44,734 bases of DNA from an uncultured Spirochaetaceae bacterium (lineage in GTDB: Bacteria > Spirochaetota > Spirochaetia > Sphaerochaetales > Sphaerochaetaceae), in the NCBI GenBank assembly GCA_944389145.1, contig CALXLH010000029.1, forward strand, positions 1 to 44,734, in the 5' to 3' direction. Of this stretch, positions 1 to 7,787 are shown in pieces. The notes below the pieces were generated by a model. It was given only the letters and a program-made list of their open reading frames with translations, was not told the DNA's origin and made no database searches. Every line of letters starts with the position of its first letter. Positions within the stretch are counted from its first letter, which is position 1. Made by a program: the position numbers and the translations under genes.

Positions 1-22
1 TTTGGATAAAAAAGCGGAAAAG

Positions 23-75
23 GCCATGAAAGATCATGGCTGCGGGTCAATACCGAGACCTCAAAGACCCGCATT
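23..75. other. two tandem hairpins at left edge
   Basis: Two perfect inverted repeats stand in a row: GCCATG/CATGGC (23-28 with 35-40, loop 6) and GCGGGTC/GACCCGC (42-48 with 66-72, loop 17). A terminator hairpin follows directly. They may be the 3' end of a structured transcript that begins left of the window. I do not recognise a known RNA family. The rest of 1-181 shows nothing else. Confidence 0.35.
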
Positions 76-96
76 CTGCATATTCATGCAGCTTTT
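76..96 (+). terminator. Rho-independent terminator
   Basis: CTGCAT (76-81) pairs with ATGCAG (86-91) around a four-base loop and is followed by CTTTT. It would end a plus-strand transcript entering from the left of the window. Confidence 0.5.
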
Positions 97-181
97 CATT
101 GTAGACCTGAGTTTTGAAAAAAGCTCTTTAAAATTGCAAACGTTAAAGACATCCTGACAAATATCTTAATCCTTGTTTTTA

Positions 182-210
182 TTGACAGTTTATCGCATAT
201 TTGTTAAATT
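182..210 (+). promoter_or_regulatory. sigma-70 promoter of the alcohol dehydrogenase
   Basis: TTGACA (182-187), a 17-base spacer, then TAAATT (205-210). Transcription should begin near 217, only about three bases before the ATG at 220, so the mRNA may be leaderless. Confidence 0.7.
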
Positions 211-219
211 CCCGCCTGT

Positions 220-1437
220 ATGAACAGGGTGAAGAAGATCTATTGCAGGATATTCCAGGAAGCGTTCCATATCGCCATTCCATTCCTTCCGTACAGGAAG
301 CCCAGGATTCTCAATGGCATGGATGAGCTTCCTCGGCTCTTCCTTGACAAGAAGATAGATAGCGTGCTGCTCGTGACAGACAAGTCGATCAGAGGCTTCG
401 GTCTCACCAAGCCTCTTGAGGATGGGCTCAGGAACGCAGGCATAAAGGTCGCGGTCTATGACTCGACCGTCGCCAATCCCACGACCGACAACGTGGAGGA
501 AGCCAGGCAGCTCTATCTTGCCTCCGGATGCGAGGCGATCATCGGCTTCGGCGGAGGCTCCTCGATAGATGCGGCAAAAGCTGTCGGAGCAAGGATCGCG
601 TATCCTAAGAAACCCCTTTCCAGGATGGAAGGAATACTCAAGGTCCTCCGAAGGATTCCATTGCTGGTAGCAGTTCCGACCACAGCTGGAACGGGAAGCG
701 AGACTACCCTGGCTTCCGTCATCGTCGACTCCGGGACACGCCACAAGTATCCTATCAACAGCTTCCCTCTCATACCGCGCTATGCCGTGCTCGATCCAGA
801 GGTAACGCGCACGCTGCCGCAATCAATCACGGCAACCACAGGCCTGGATGCGCTGACGCATGCCGTTGAGGCATTCATCGGACGTTCCACGACAAAGGAT
901 ACCAGGCGAGATGCCATAGAGGCGACGAAGCTGATCTTCGCCAATCTGGAGAAAGCCTACAGGGATGGCAATGACATGGATGCAAGACGCGCGATGCTCA
1001 AGGCAGCGTTCCTTGCAGGAAGCGCATTCACGAAATCATATGTAGGATATGTCCATGCGGTCGCACACTCGCTAGGGGGAAGATACAATACCCCGCATGG
1101 GCTGGCAAACGCCGTCCTGCTGCCATATGTCCTCAGCTACTATGGCAAGAGCGCGTGGAAGAAGCTTGCGATCCTGGCTGATGCGGTGGGCATCAAGGGG
1201 AGGGATGACGAGGAAAAGGCCATGGCATTCATCACGGAGATAAGGAGGATGGAGCATGAGCTTAGGATTCCGGAGACGCTTCCAGAGATAAGGGAAGAGG
1301 ATATCGAGGAGCTATCAGGATATGCTGACAAGGAAGCCAATCCGCTCTACCCCGTCCCGATGCTGATGGATGCGAAGGAGCTTGAGGTGTTCTACAGGAT
1401 GGTTGCCGCAGAGCATAGAATCACGGCAACGGCTTAA
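220..1437 (+). CDS. iron-containing alcohol dehydrogenase
   Basis: NAD(P)-dependent group III (metal-dependent) alcohol dehydrogenase, a cytosolic enzyme interconverting alcohols and aldehydes or ketones. It is 405 residues, a usual length. The dinucleotide-binding GFGGGSSID motif is near residue 110, TTAGTGSE near 154, and a metal-binding histidine region (GLDALTHAVEAF, then HAVAHSLGG and HGLANA) fills the C-terminal half. The N-terminus (KIYCRIFQEAF, then LPYRKP) is longer than in Fe-ADHs that start directly with the Rossmann fold; I recall similar N-termini in spirochaete and clostridial homologues, which supports the 220 start. No Shine-Dalgarno precedes this ATG, and the promoter lies right on it. 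The gene is monocistronic and closed by a strong terminator. The substrate cannot be read from the sequence. Confidence 0.93.
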   Translation: MNRVKKIYCRIFQEAFHIAIPFLPYRKPRILNGMDELPRLFLDKKIDSVLLVTDKSIRGFGLTKPLEDGLRNAGIKVAVYDSTVANPTTDNVEEARQLYLASGCEAIIGFGGGSSIDAAKAVGARIAYPKKPLSRMEGILKVLRRIPLLVAVPTTAGTGSETTLASVIVDSGTRHKYPINSFPLIPRYAVLDPEVTRTLPQSITATTGLDALTHAVEAFIGRSTTKDTRRDAIEATKLIFANLEKAYRDGNDMDARRAMLKAAFLAGSAFTKSYVGYVHAVAHSLGGRYNTPHGLANAVLLPYVLSYYGKSAWKKLAILADAVGIKGRDDEEKAMAFITEIRRMEHELRIPETLPEIREEDIEELSGYADKEANPLYPVPMLMDAKELEVFYRMVAAEHRITATA

Positions 1438-1460
1438 AGAAGAAAGATGCAATGAAATAT

Positions 1461-1492
1461 GCCTGCTGGCCGCAAGGCCGGCAGGCTTTCTT
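1461..1492 (+). terminator. terminator after the alcohol dehydrogenase
   Basis: GCCTGCTGGCC (1461-1471) pairs with GGCCGGCAGGC (1476-1486), with one T-G wobble and a GCAA loop, followed by TTTCTT. It lies in the convergent gap before the AAA ATPase stop. Confidence 0.75.
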
Positions 1493-1526
1493 ATCCAGAT
1501 AACGATCACCTGCAGGATCCGATCCG

Positions 1527-2621
1527 CTAGAGAGAAGGCCTGAGCGCATCAAGATAGCGAGTATCAGGCATGGCGCATATCACTCCGTTCCTGACTGCAT
1601 TGCGCAGGTTATCGGAAGCTTTCTGAACGAACCGGTTTGCATATGAGACGGCTATCCTGCCATCCTCCCTGACGAGGAAGGCATATGCATGCTTTGGAAG
1701 GTCAAGCTCCATGATGGCCTCATTATGCGTGGTGAAGAAAAGCTGCTCATCGCGCCTGAGAAGGGAAACCATCATGCGGAATATGCTGATCTCGATGGAT
1801 GAATGGATGCACGAGAAATGCTCATCACAGTAATAGACACCAGGATAGCCATCCATCATCGCAGCGAGGAACAAGGCAATCCGCACGCCTTCCCTAGTGC
1901 CGCTTGATAGTATCTCAGGATTAGTAATGACACCATTCTGCAGGATTATCTCATTGCCGGACTTCACGATGACGAACCCGGGATCCTTCATTCCCTCAAG
2001 CCGCCTGACACCGCTTATGGCCGGATCAAGCGTCCGGAGGACAGCATTCAGCGCAGCAAGAACGGCATCATCGCTTATATCATGGCCCTTGCCACCGGCG
2101 ATCAGATCTGGACAGGAAAAGCACCAGCCGATACGCTCTACCCGGTCAAGTCCGGAATCAAGCTCCATGATCGTGCGGCCCTTGGCATCAAGCCGCCTTG
2201 AGCAGCTCTGATAGGAATCCCTTGCCAGTATCCTCTCGGAATCACAGGAAACCACATGCCTGCGCTTTCCGCCAGGCTGCGGAATGATATCGAGACAAAC
2301 ACGGTTGAGCTTGCGTTCCTTCACGATGAAATCGATCGAGAAGGAAGCTGGGCGCGAAGGATCGCCGATCATCTTGTCAATCAGGGCGAAGTCCTTTTCC
2401 GAGATGAAGCCTAGTATATTCATCAGAGCCTTGCCAAGAGTCGTCTTGCCTGATGCGTTGGCTCCCATCAGGACACAGACCCGCTTATAACGGAAATTCG
2501 GATATCCCTCCAGGAACTCATCCTGCAAAAGAGACCTGACCGCCCTCTTCGGGTAGCTCATATCGATCTCGAATCCTTCAAAGGCATAGAGGTTATCGAG
2601 GGCAATCCGCATTATGATCAT
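1527..2621 (-). CDS. AAA-family ATPase (AAA_15/AAA_21-like)
   Basis: Predicted soluble ATPase related to the SMC/RecF-like AAA_15/AAA_21 group often called ATP-binding proteins. The Walker A motif GANASGKTT is near residue 55. A Walker B-like segment (VYYCDEHFS) sits in the C-terminal half, followed by an H-loop-like FFTTHNE. An in-frame ATG lies at 2633, but the start at 2621 is preferred: GGAGG (2627-2631) lies five bases before it, and the promoter predicted at 2638-2666 would start the mRNA near 2631, leaving no room for the longer form. No nuclease or toxin partner is adjacent. Members of this family occur both in defence systems and alone; nothing here decides which. Confidence 0.8.
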   Translation of the reverse strand: MIIMRIALDNLYAFEGFEIDMSYPKRAVRSLLQDEFLEGYPNFRYKRVCVLMGANASGKTTLGKALMNILGFISEKDFALIDKMIGDPSRPASFSIDFIVKERKLNRVCLDIIPQPGGKRRHVVSCDSERILARDSYQSCSRRLDAKGRTIMELDSGLDRVERIGWCFSCPDLIAGGKGHDISDDAVLAALNAVLRTLDPAISGVRRLEGMKDPGFVIVKSGNEIILQNGVITNPEILSSGTREGVRIALFLAAMMDGYPGVYYCDEHFSCIHSSIEISIFRMMVSLLRRDEQLFFTTHNEAIMELDLPKHAYAFLVREDGRIAVSYANRFVQKASDNLRNAVRNGVICAMPDTRYLDALRPSL

Positions 2622-2637
2622 AGCATCCTCCATCTGG

Positions 2638-2666
2638 ATATTACTTCTATATTAAGAAGCAATCAA
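2638..2666 (-). promoter_or_regulatory. sigma-70 promoter of the AAA ATPase
   Basis: On the minus strand, TTGATT (2666-2661), a 17-base spacer and TAATAT (2643-2638). The predicted transcript begins about ten bases before the preferred ATG at 2621. Confidence 0.6.
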
Positions 2667-2702
2667 CATGCAATTGATGGATATTAATACGCGATATCCA
2701 GC

Positions 2703-2738
2703 AATTATCTAATATAATTTATTTATAAATAGATAATT
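2703..2738. promoter_or_regulatory. perfect 9-bp inverted repeat in divergent spacer
   Basis: AATTATCTA (2703-2711) and TAGATAATT (2730-2738) flank an 18-base AT-only spacer. The repeat lies between the divergent AAA ATPase and thioredoxin genes and could be an operator. It is AT-rich, so chance is a real alternative. Confidence 0.35.
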
Positions 2739-2887
2739 ATATAAACCAATCCAGCAGTACATAAGATGAATGGTAATCTTGATTATGGAAGAAATGGACA
2801 TGCAGATGATATATTATGTATGATATCATCACGCTAGTGGCAATGATTACGACGATCATCGTCATGCATGCCTGGAAGGAGGACGGA

Positions 2888-3421
2888 TTGAACGGCAGGA
2901 GACTTACGCAGATAATAGCGATACTGATAATAGCAGTGATCGTCATTGGCATATATGCGATTAAGAATGGAGGAAAGGAGGAACTTCAGGGGGCGATAGA
3001 CACAAGCCGTGGAATCGCGCAGGAGGGAATCGTCCCCCTTGAGATCTCATCCTTCACCCCTGAGATGATAACCGGAAGCGATAAGCCGATGCTCATAGTG
3101 CTAGGAGAATCCTGGTGCCAGCCCTGCCTGAGGATGATGGATGACCTGAGGGCGCTGCACAGGGGACAGGATGATGTAGAGGTACGGTACATCGATCTTG
3201 GAGAGAACCCTGCAGCCCTTGAATACTTCCCGGTACGCGTGACCCCAACCATCCTCTTCTTCCTGCCAGAAGGAAGGCCGTTCATGCCGCCAGAGGATTT
3301 CCCCATCTCGATGATCCTCTATTCATCGCGCGATACGGGGGAGCACGTATTCACGGTCCACGAAGGATACCTTCCCCGCACAGACCTGGATACGCTTGTG
3401 GAGGCACTTAGGGATGCTTGA
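2888..3421 (+). CDS. membrane-anchored thioredoxin-fold protein
   Basis: Predicted thiol-disulfide oxidoreductase anchored by one N-terminal membrane helix (about residues 8-24), with the thioredoxin domain outside the cytoplasm. The active site WCQPC places cysteines at residues 77 and 80, and the cis-proline loop is VTPTILFF. The preferred start is TTG at 2888: AAGGAGG (2876-2882) lies five bases upstream, and the protein then begins directly before its anchor. An ATG at 2816 would add 24 residues but has no ribosome site. The stop overlaps the start of the CcdA-like gene by eight bases. The natural reading is a redox pair: CcdA carries electrons across the membrane and this protein passes them to exported proteins. 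Confidence 0.8.
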   Translation: MNGRRLTQIIAILIIAVIVIGIYAIKNGGKEELQGAIDTSRGIAQEGIVPLEISSFTPEMITGSDKPMLIVLGESWCQPCLRMMDDLRALHRGQDDVEVRYIDLGENPAALEYFPVRVTPTILFFLPEGRPFMPPEDFPISMILYSSRDTGEHVFTVHEGYLPRTDLDTLVEALRDA

Positions 3422-4097
3422 CGGAATACTCAGCACGCTCAGCTCGTTGCTATCCGATCCGATAGCGGCGCCATTCGCGGCATTCGCGGCAGGTATCATC
3501 ACCTCGATAACCCCATGCTCGCTGTCCCAGATACCGCTCGTTCTTGGATACGTCGGCAAGGAGGCAAGCACGGCAAAGGCCTTCAGGCTCTCCCTGGTCT
3601 ATGCCATAGGATCGGCGGTCACATTCACCGCATTCGGCATTGCGGCATCCCTCCTGGGAATACTTCTGGGAGCGGCATTCGCCTGGTGGTATGTGATCCT
3701 CGGCATCGTGATGCTGCTGATGGCGCTGCAGATCTGGGGCATCATCAACATCGCGCCATCGACATACCTTGCCTCAAGGAACACGAAGAGAGGATACCTG
3801 GGCGCGCTTATAGCGGGAATCATCGGAGGCATATTCTCCTCTCCCTGCTCGACTCCCGTGCTCGTTGCCCTGATAGCCATGATCGCCGCCACGGAGAGTA
3901 CCGCTGAAGGAGCATTCCTGATGCTGCTCTATTCACTAGGATGCACGGCTCTTGCCGTAGTGCTGGGATCATTCCCTTCAGTGATCAGGAAGCTCGGAAA
4001 GAACGATACATTCAGGCTCATATCGAGGATACTCAATATCTTCCTGGGCGCAGGAGTGTTCCTCATCGGTCTCGTGCTGCTCTATCTGGGACTCTGA
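3414..4097 (+). CDS. ccdA: CcdA/DsbD-type transmembrane thiol transporter
   Basis: Polytopic membrane protein of the CcdA (DsbD beta-domain) family, which moves reducing equivalents from cytoplasmic thioredoxin to the outside. The two redox cysteines are visible in the family motifs TPCSLSQIP (residue 35) and SSPCSTPV (residue 145). The 228 residues with about six hydrophobic helices match the family. The start at ATG 3414 overlaps the thioredoxin stop and has GGAGG (3400-3404) upstream; an in-frame ATG at 3396 would lie within that site. The gene converges on the next minus-strand gene with no spacing at all: its TGA ends at 4097 and the opposite stop begins at 4098. Confidence 0.85.
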   Translation: MLDGILSTLSSLLSDPIAAPFAAFAAGIITSITPCSLSQIPLVLGYVGKEASTAKAFRLSLVYAIGSAVTFTAFGIAASLLGILLGAAFAWWYVILGIVMLLMALQIWGIINIAPSTYLASRNTKRGYLGALIAGIIGGIFSSPCSTPVLVALIAMIAATESTAEGAFLMLLYSLGCTALAVVLGSFPSVIRKLGKNDTFRLISRILNIFLGAGVFLIGLVLLYLGL

Positions 4098-4550
4098 TCA
4101 CAGCCTGACAGGCTCTGCTATCTCATCGAAGGAATCGAGGACAAGAGAGAGGAGGAAAGAGATGATCTCATCCTCGTCATCGCTCCCGAAATACGGGCCA
4201 AGCGTCTCTCTCTCGCCGTTTCCGTAAAGCATCACCCGGCGCTCTCCGTAGAAGCCCCTCACGCCGTAATCAGCCTGAAGCTCCTTAAGCGGCGTGCCGA
4301 TCAGAGGAGCCATGGCCCTGAGATCGTCGCATTCGATCGTTGCAGCGAAGATATACCGGCCGCCATGAAGCACGCTCACGGAATACGGCACATAGACCAC
4401 TGCCAGCGGAGAGACAAGCTCAGGCCCCTTCTGAAACCTTATCTCCAGATCCGCAGCACAATAGCGCGAAGCAACAGCCGAATCCGGCACCGGAATCGTA
4501 TCGAAATCACCATCAAGCAGGCTTGGAGCCTTGGTCCTGTCTACTATCAT
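4098..4550 (-). CDS. hypothetical protein
   Basis: I do not recognise this 150-residue protein. It is soluble, has no signal peptide, and is rich in acidic residues near the end (FGSDDEDEIISFLLSL). A central segment (GVRGFYGERRVMLYGNGE) looks like paired beta strands. Its start codon overlaps the stop of the YihY-family gene as ATGA, so it is probably translated as the last gene of the lipase-yihY operon. A GGAG element lies about eight bases upstream of the ATG. Confidence 0.6.
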   Translation of the reverse strand: MIVDRTKAPSLLDGDFDTIPVPDSAVASRYCAADLEIRFQKGPELVSPLAVVYVPYSVSVLHGGRYIFAATIECDDLRAMAPLIGTPLKELQADYGVRGFYGERRVMLYGNGERETLGPYFGSDDEDEIISFLLSLVLDSFDEIAEPVRL

Positions 4551-5803
4551 ATCCTCTCCAGAAGGTTCTCGATCGTAACGTTATCGAGGTCGGCAGTCCC
4601 CTTGCGAAGGAAATCCACGGCAACGGCCTCTCCGATCGTCTCTATATCCGCGCTGCTGGCGTTGCAACCGCCATAAAGCACCATCAGGACATCCTTGAGG
4701 CTTATCTGATCCAGCGGCCGCGCCGGAACGAAAGCCGTCCTGGTCGTATTCGTGGAAAGCACCATCCTAGCATCCTCGAAATCAGAGATATACGAGTTGA
4801 TCGTGGCAGATGGTACCCCTATCTTCCTCATCAGCTCCTTCATCGTCATCGCGCCGCTTCCCCGCCGGTACTTATCTGCGATCAGCAGGAGCATGTTCAC
4901 CGCTTCCGTGATCTGCGATACAGGTGACTGCATATGCCCCATCAGAAGCGTCTTATCAGGACGGAACTGGCGCACATAGACCAGCTCCGCAGAGAAGAGG
5001 ATGATGAACCAGCAGACAAAGAGGAACAGAAGCAGGATCAAGAGCGATGCCAAAGAGCCATAGATCACTGAATAGCTCACCATGGATCGGGTTATCATGC
5101 TGAATGCATTGGTCGTTATCAGCAACGCCACGGCACCGGTAGCCGCCCCCACAGCCGCAGAAGCGAAGCGCACCTTGGCGCTGGGCACCGCCTTATACAG
5201 AAGGAACAGGAAGAGCCATACCACGGCAGCAGGAAGGATCGATGAGAAAAGTATTCCGCGCTGCTGCTCTATTCCTATGGCGATGCGTGAGAGCATATTC
5301 TGCACCATGCTCTGCATCGCGAACGACGCCGCGATCATGAACGCTCCGACGATAAGGAACGTAAGGAACGTCGTAAAGCGCCTCATCGTCCCGGAGGTAG
5401 GCCTGGTATGGAATATCGTGTTGATAGACACATAGATCTTATCTACCAGAAGGATGCCGGTAATGATGAATGAGACAAGCCCCACGACTCCAAGGCTCAT
5501 GGCATTGCTTGAGAACTGCTCCAGATAAGCCACCAGCTCAGCACCGGTCTGCTCTCCGAAGGTGTCCTGGAAGATCATGGCGATAAGGCGCATGAAAGGC
5601 TGGACAACGCCGAAGGCAGACAGGAATGCCAGAAGGAACGTAAGGCAAGGTATTATAGCGATAAGAGTCGAATAGACCATCCCTGACGCCACCATCGTTA
5701 TATTATCCCTACCCGTTCCCCGGAAGGCGAGCATCACGACATGGAAATAATCAGACCACCATGCGATGAACCTATGGCCGATATCCGCAGCCTTATTCAT
5801 CAT
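4547..5803 (-). CDS. YihY/UPF0761 family inner-membrane protein
   Basis: Integral membrane protein of the YihY (formerly BrkB/RNase BN) family. The N-terminal 280 residues hold about six hydrophobic segments with family-like features: ASGMVYSTLIAIIP early on and SVIYGSLASLLILLLFLFVCW late. The C-terminal 130 residues are soluble and resemble a winged helix (MTMKELMRKIGVPSATINSYI), as in longer members. At 418 residues it fits the long subfamily. The molecular function of the family is not settled. The start overlaps the 3' end of the lipase-like gene by 11 bases, and its own stop overlaps the next start as ATGA. A second ATG directly after the first is better spaced from the GGAG site. Confidence 0.85.
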   Translation of the reverse strand: MMNKAADIGHRFIAWWSDYFHVVMLAFRGTGRDNITMVASGMVYSTLIAIIPCLTFLLAFLSAFGVVQPFMRLIAMIFQDTFGEQTGAELVAYLEQFSSNAMSLGVVGLVSFIITGILLVDKIYVSINTIFHTRPTSGTMRRFTTFLTFLIVGAFMIAASFAMQSMVQNMLSRIAIGIEQQRGILFSSILPAAVVWLFLFLLYKAVPSAKVRFASAAVGAATGAVALLITTNAFSMITRSMVSYSVIYGSLASLLILLLFLFVCWFIILFSAELVYVRQFRPDKTLLMGHMQSPVSQITEAVNMLLLIADKYRRGSGAMTMKELMRKIGVPSATINSYISDFEDARMVLSTNTTRTAFVPARPLDQISLKDVLMVLYGGCNASSADIETIGEAVAVDFLRKGTADLDNVTIENLLERI

Positions 5804-6716
5804 GCTCTCCGATTGCCTCCAGGATGAAAGCGCCCATGGTCTTCTCTACGACATCCCTGTCCAGCTCATTGAGTATCTCATGACGATCATCAGGAAGAAG
5901 GACAAGGCGGACGTCTTCGATCCCGGCCTTCTTATAGAGCTTGTGGACCTTCATCAATCCCTTGCCATAGCCTCCGACAGGATCCTGATCCCCGGATATA
6001 AGCATGATAGGAATATCCTTCCTGATACCAGAGATCATCGAGGCATCGTTAGCCTTCTCGATAAGCGTCAGGAGGTCATGGTAGAAGCCAGAAGAGCAGG
6101 TAAAGCCGCAAAGCGGATCATCCTCATACTTCCTGACCTCCTCCTTATCGCGGGAAAGCCATCCGAAGCTTCCCTCTCCAGGAAAATGCCTGGCATACGA
6201 GCCGAACGCGATACGTTCGAACATCTGATCAGGCATCTTCGATCCAAGCTTACGCGAATGATGCGATGCGAGAGCCTTGCCGAACCTGCCTACCAGGCCC
6301 TGAGAGGCTCCTGTACCGCATATGATAGCGGCAGAGAACGCAGAGGAATGTTCTGAAAGCACGATACGTGCGATGAATGACCCCATCGAATGGCCGAACA
6401 GCATATGAGGGAGCAGCGGATAGTCGTTGGATATCGCCTTATCGAGCTCCCAAGAATCATCAACGACAAGCCTCCAGCCATCCTTCTCGGCGAACCAGCC
6501 CTTCTCATCCTCTGCCTTGGTAAGCCCATGCCCTCTATGATCCTGGGCATAGACGGCTATGCCAAGCGAATTAAGATATTTCGCAAACCGTGAATAGCGC
6601 AGGCTATGTTCAGCCATGCCATGGTTTATATGAAGCGTTGCCTTTGCCTCAGGTACATCCCAGACCCTATAGAATAGTTCATGTCCATCGCTGAGCATCA
6701 GTTTGCGCTGTTCCAT
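5793..6716 (-). CDS. alpha/beta hydrolase, monoacylglycerol-lipase-like
   Basis: Serine hydrolase of the Hydrolase_4 (lysophospholipase/monoacylglycerol lipase) group, probably cytosolic. The nucleophile elbow GHSMGS places Ser110; GDQDPVGG (near 242) supplies the acid, and RHEIL near 279 the histidine. The early motifs HGMAEHS and DHRGHG are typical of this group. At 307 residues it has the usual length. It is the first gene of an operon with the YihY protein and the small hypothetical protein, suggesting a link to membrane lipids, but the substrate is unknown. A promoter and a GAGGT ribosome site precede it. Confidence 0.85.
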   Translation of the reverse strand: MEQRKLMLSDGHELFYRVWDVPEAKATLHINHGMAEHSLRYSRFAKYLNSLGIAVYAQDHRGHGLTKAEDEKGWFAEKDGWRLVVDDSWELDKAISNDYPLLPHMLFGHSMGSFIARIVLSEHSSAFSAAIICGTGASQGLVGRFGKALASHHSRKLGSKMPDQMFERIAFGSYARHFPGEGSFGWLSRDKEEVRKYEDDPLCGFTCSSGFYHDLLTLIEKANDASMISGIRKDIPIMLISGDQDPVGGYGKGLMKVHKLYKKAGIEDVRLVLLPDDRHEILNELDRDVVEKTMGAFILEAIGEHDE

Positions 6717-6734
6717 AAGAATACCTCTATTTCA

Positions 6735-6763
6735 ATATTAGTTTGCTTTTCATCGAATGACAA
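6735..6763 (-). promoter_or_regulatory. sigma-70 promoter of the lipase-yihY operon
   Basis: On the minus strand, TTGTCA (6763-6758), a 17-base spacer, TAATAT (6740-6735), about 18 bases ahead of the lipase ATG. Confidence 0.65.
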
Positions 6764-6875
6764 TGAGACTATCGCAGTACGGCATGATCGACCTGATCCT
6801 TTCTCCATTTCCTGTTTGATGGAAAGACAGATATCCATCATCATGCCAATCCATATCCTGCCGCAACATAGTGAC

Positions 6876-7160
6876 CTACTCTCCAGCCTTTCTCACATTG
6901 CTGTGAGCCTGAGGATGGAGCTTCTTCTCACTCAAGACACCGTATGGTGTCAGTATCAACGAGCTATCCCCGCTAGCCCAGCGGTTCAGGATGTCTTTAC
7001 CCTCATCCAGCAGGTTCCTTGTCGCATTCTTGTCCCGGTCATGATTTGTACCACAGGATTTGCAGGTCCACTCCCTGTCTGAGAGCCTTAGGCCATGGTT
7101 CACATCATGGCAGATCTCCTACATTCCTCTCCGCCTTTCGTTCCGCTTAGATGATGGAGA
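6876..7160 (-). pseudogene. tnpB (IS200/IS605 OrfB) C-terminal remnant
   Basis: The minus strand encodes the C-terminal zinc-ribbon end of a TnpB protein: [12 protein letters not shown], then [10 protein letters not shown] (the third RuvC aspartate region), then a tail ending near 6876. In the same frame upstream, SPSSK (7160-7146) matches the PSSK that normally precedes the first zinc CxxC pair. Between the two, that pair is disrupted and an in-frame TAG stands at 7119-7121. The N-terminal 300 or so residues with the other catalytic acidic residues are missing. This is a dead fragment, not an active nuclease. The rest of the 6717-7292 gap holds only the lipase promoter and no other gene I can support. 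Confidence 0.75.
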
Positions 7161-7292
7161 CTCCAGGAGGTAAAGGTTGAAAGATCGCATCCTGTAGCTT
7201 AGGATTATCATCAGGAGAACGCCGATGACGGAACCTCCTAATAGCGATCCATCTCAGTCCGCAGGATATGATAAGGCAGGGAGTATCTGGAT

Positions 7293-7787
7293 ATGCCATA
7301 CCTAATAACATCAGACATACACGGCTCGCTGGAAGGACTGGAACTCGTAAGGAATGCCGCATCACGGCTGAAAGCGGATGGCATCATCTCTGCTGGAGAC
7401 CAGTGCCCATCATCTCCCGATCCGCTATGGAGCAGGCTGATCGCAGTAAGAGGCAACTGCGATAGGTTCTATGAATATGACTGCATACCGTTCCCTCCGA
7501 TATCAAGAGAGATGAGGATATATGGAAGGAACGTAATCATAACCCATGGCGACAGGCTATGCGCTGATGATTTCAGCCTGGAGGCAGGAAGCGTGTTCAT
7601 ATCAGGTCACACCCATGTGCCTGAGCTGCGAAAGGAAGGAGATGCCTATCTGGTCAATCCAGGATCGCCTTCCCGCCCGCGATCCTCTTCCGGGCCAACG
7701 GCAGCACTCCTTGAGGAAGACCGCTTATCCCTTCTCTCCCTTCTCGACCTGACCATCTTCTCCAGCCTCTCCTTCTCCTTCTCATAG
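7293..7787 (+). CDS. YfcE/MJ0936-type metallophosphoesterase
   Basis: Calcineurin-like phosphodiesterase of the YfcE/MJ0936 family, cytosolic and two-metal. All family motifs are present in order: SDIHG (residue 7), GDQC (35), GNCD (near 53), THGD (near 84), GHTH (near 104), then NPGS. At 164 residues it is slightly short. The domain ends around residue 150 and the last 15 residues are serine-rich. Those residues lie in DNA that also encodes the C-terminus of the opposite-strand AOR-like gene: the two reading frames overlap tail to tail by 142 bases. A purine-rich AGGGAG element precedes the ATG. Confidence 0.85.
   Translation: MPYLITSDIHGSLEGLELVRNAASRLKADGIISAGDQCPSSPDPLWSRLIAVRGNCDRFYEYDCIPFPPISREMRIYGRNVIITHGDRLCADDFSLEAGSVFISGHTHVPELRKEGDAYLVNPGSPSRPRSSSGPTAALLEEDRLSLLSLLDLTIFSSLSFSFS

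Noticed and set aside
1527-2621. AAA ATPase as part of an anti-phage defence pair
   Set aside because: Similar ATPases pair with nucleases or reverse transcriptases in defence systems, but no such partner is adjacent, so only the ATPase itself is reported.
2816-2887. Upstream ATG start of the thioredoxin-like gene
   Set aside because: It has no Shine-Dalgarno and would place a second hydrophobic stretch before the anchor; TTG 2888 has an ideal site.
6681-7082. Plus-strand open frame of 133 codons opposite the tnpB remnant
   Set aside because: The opposite strand carries recognisable TnpB zinc-ribbon sequence; this frame has no domain or ribosome site.
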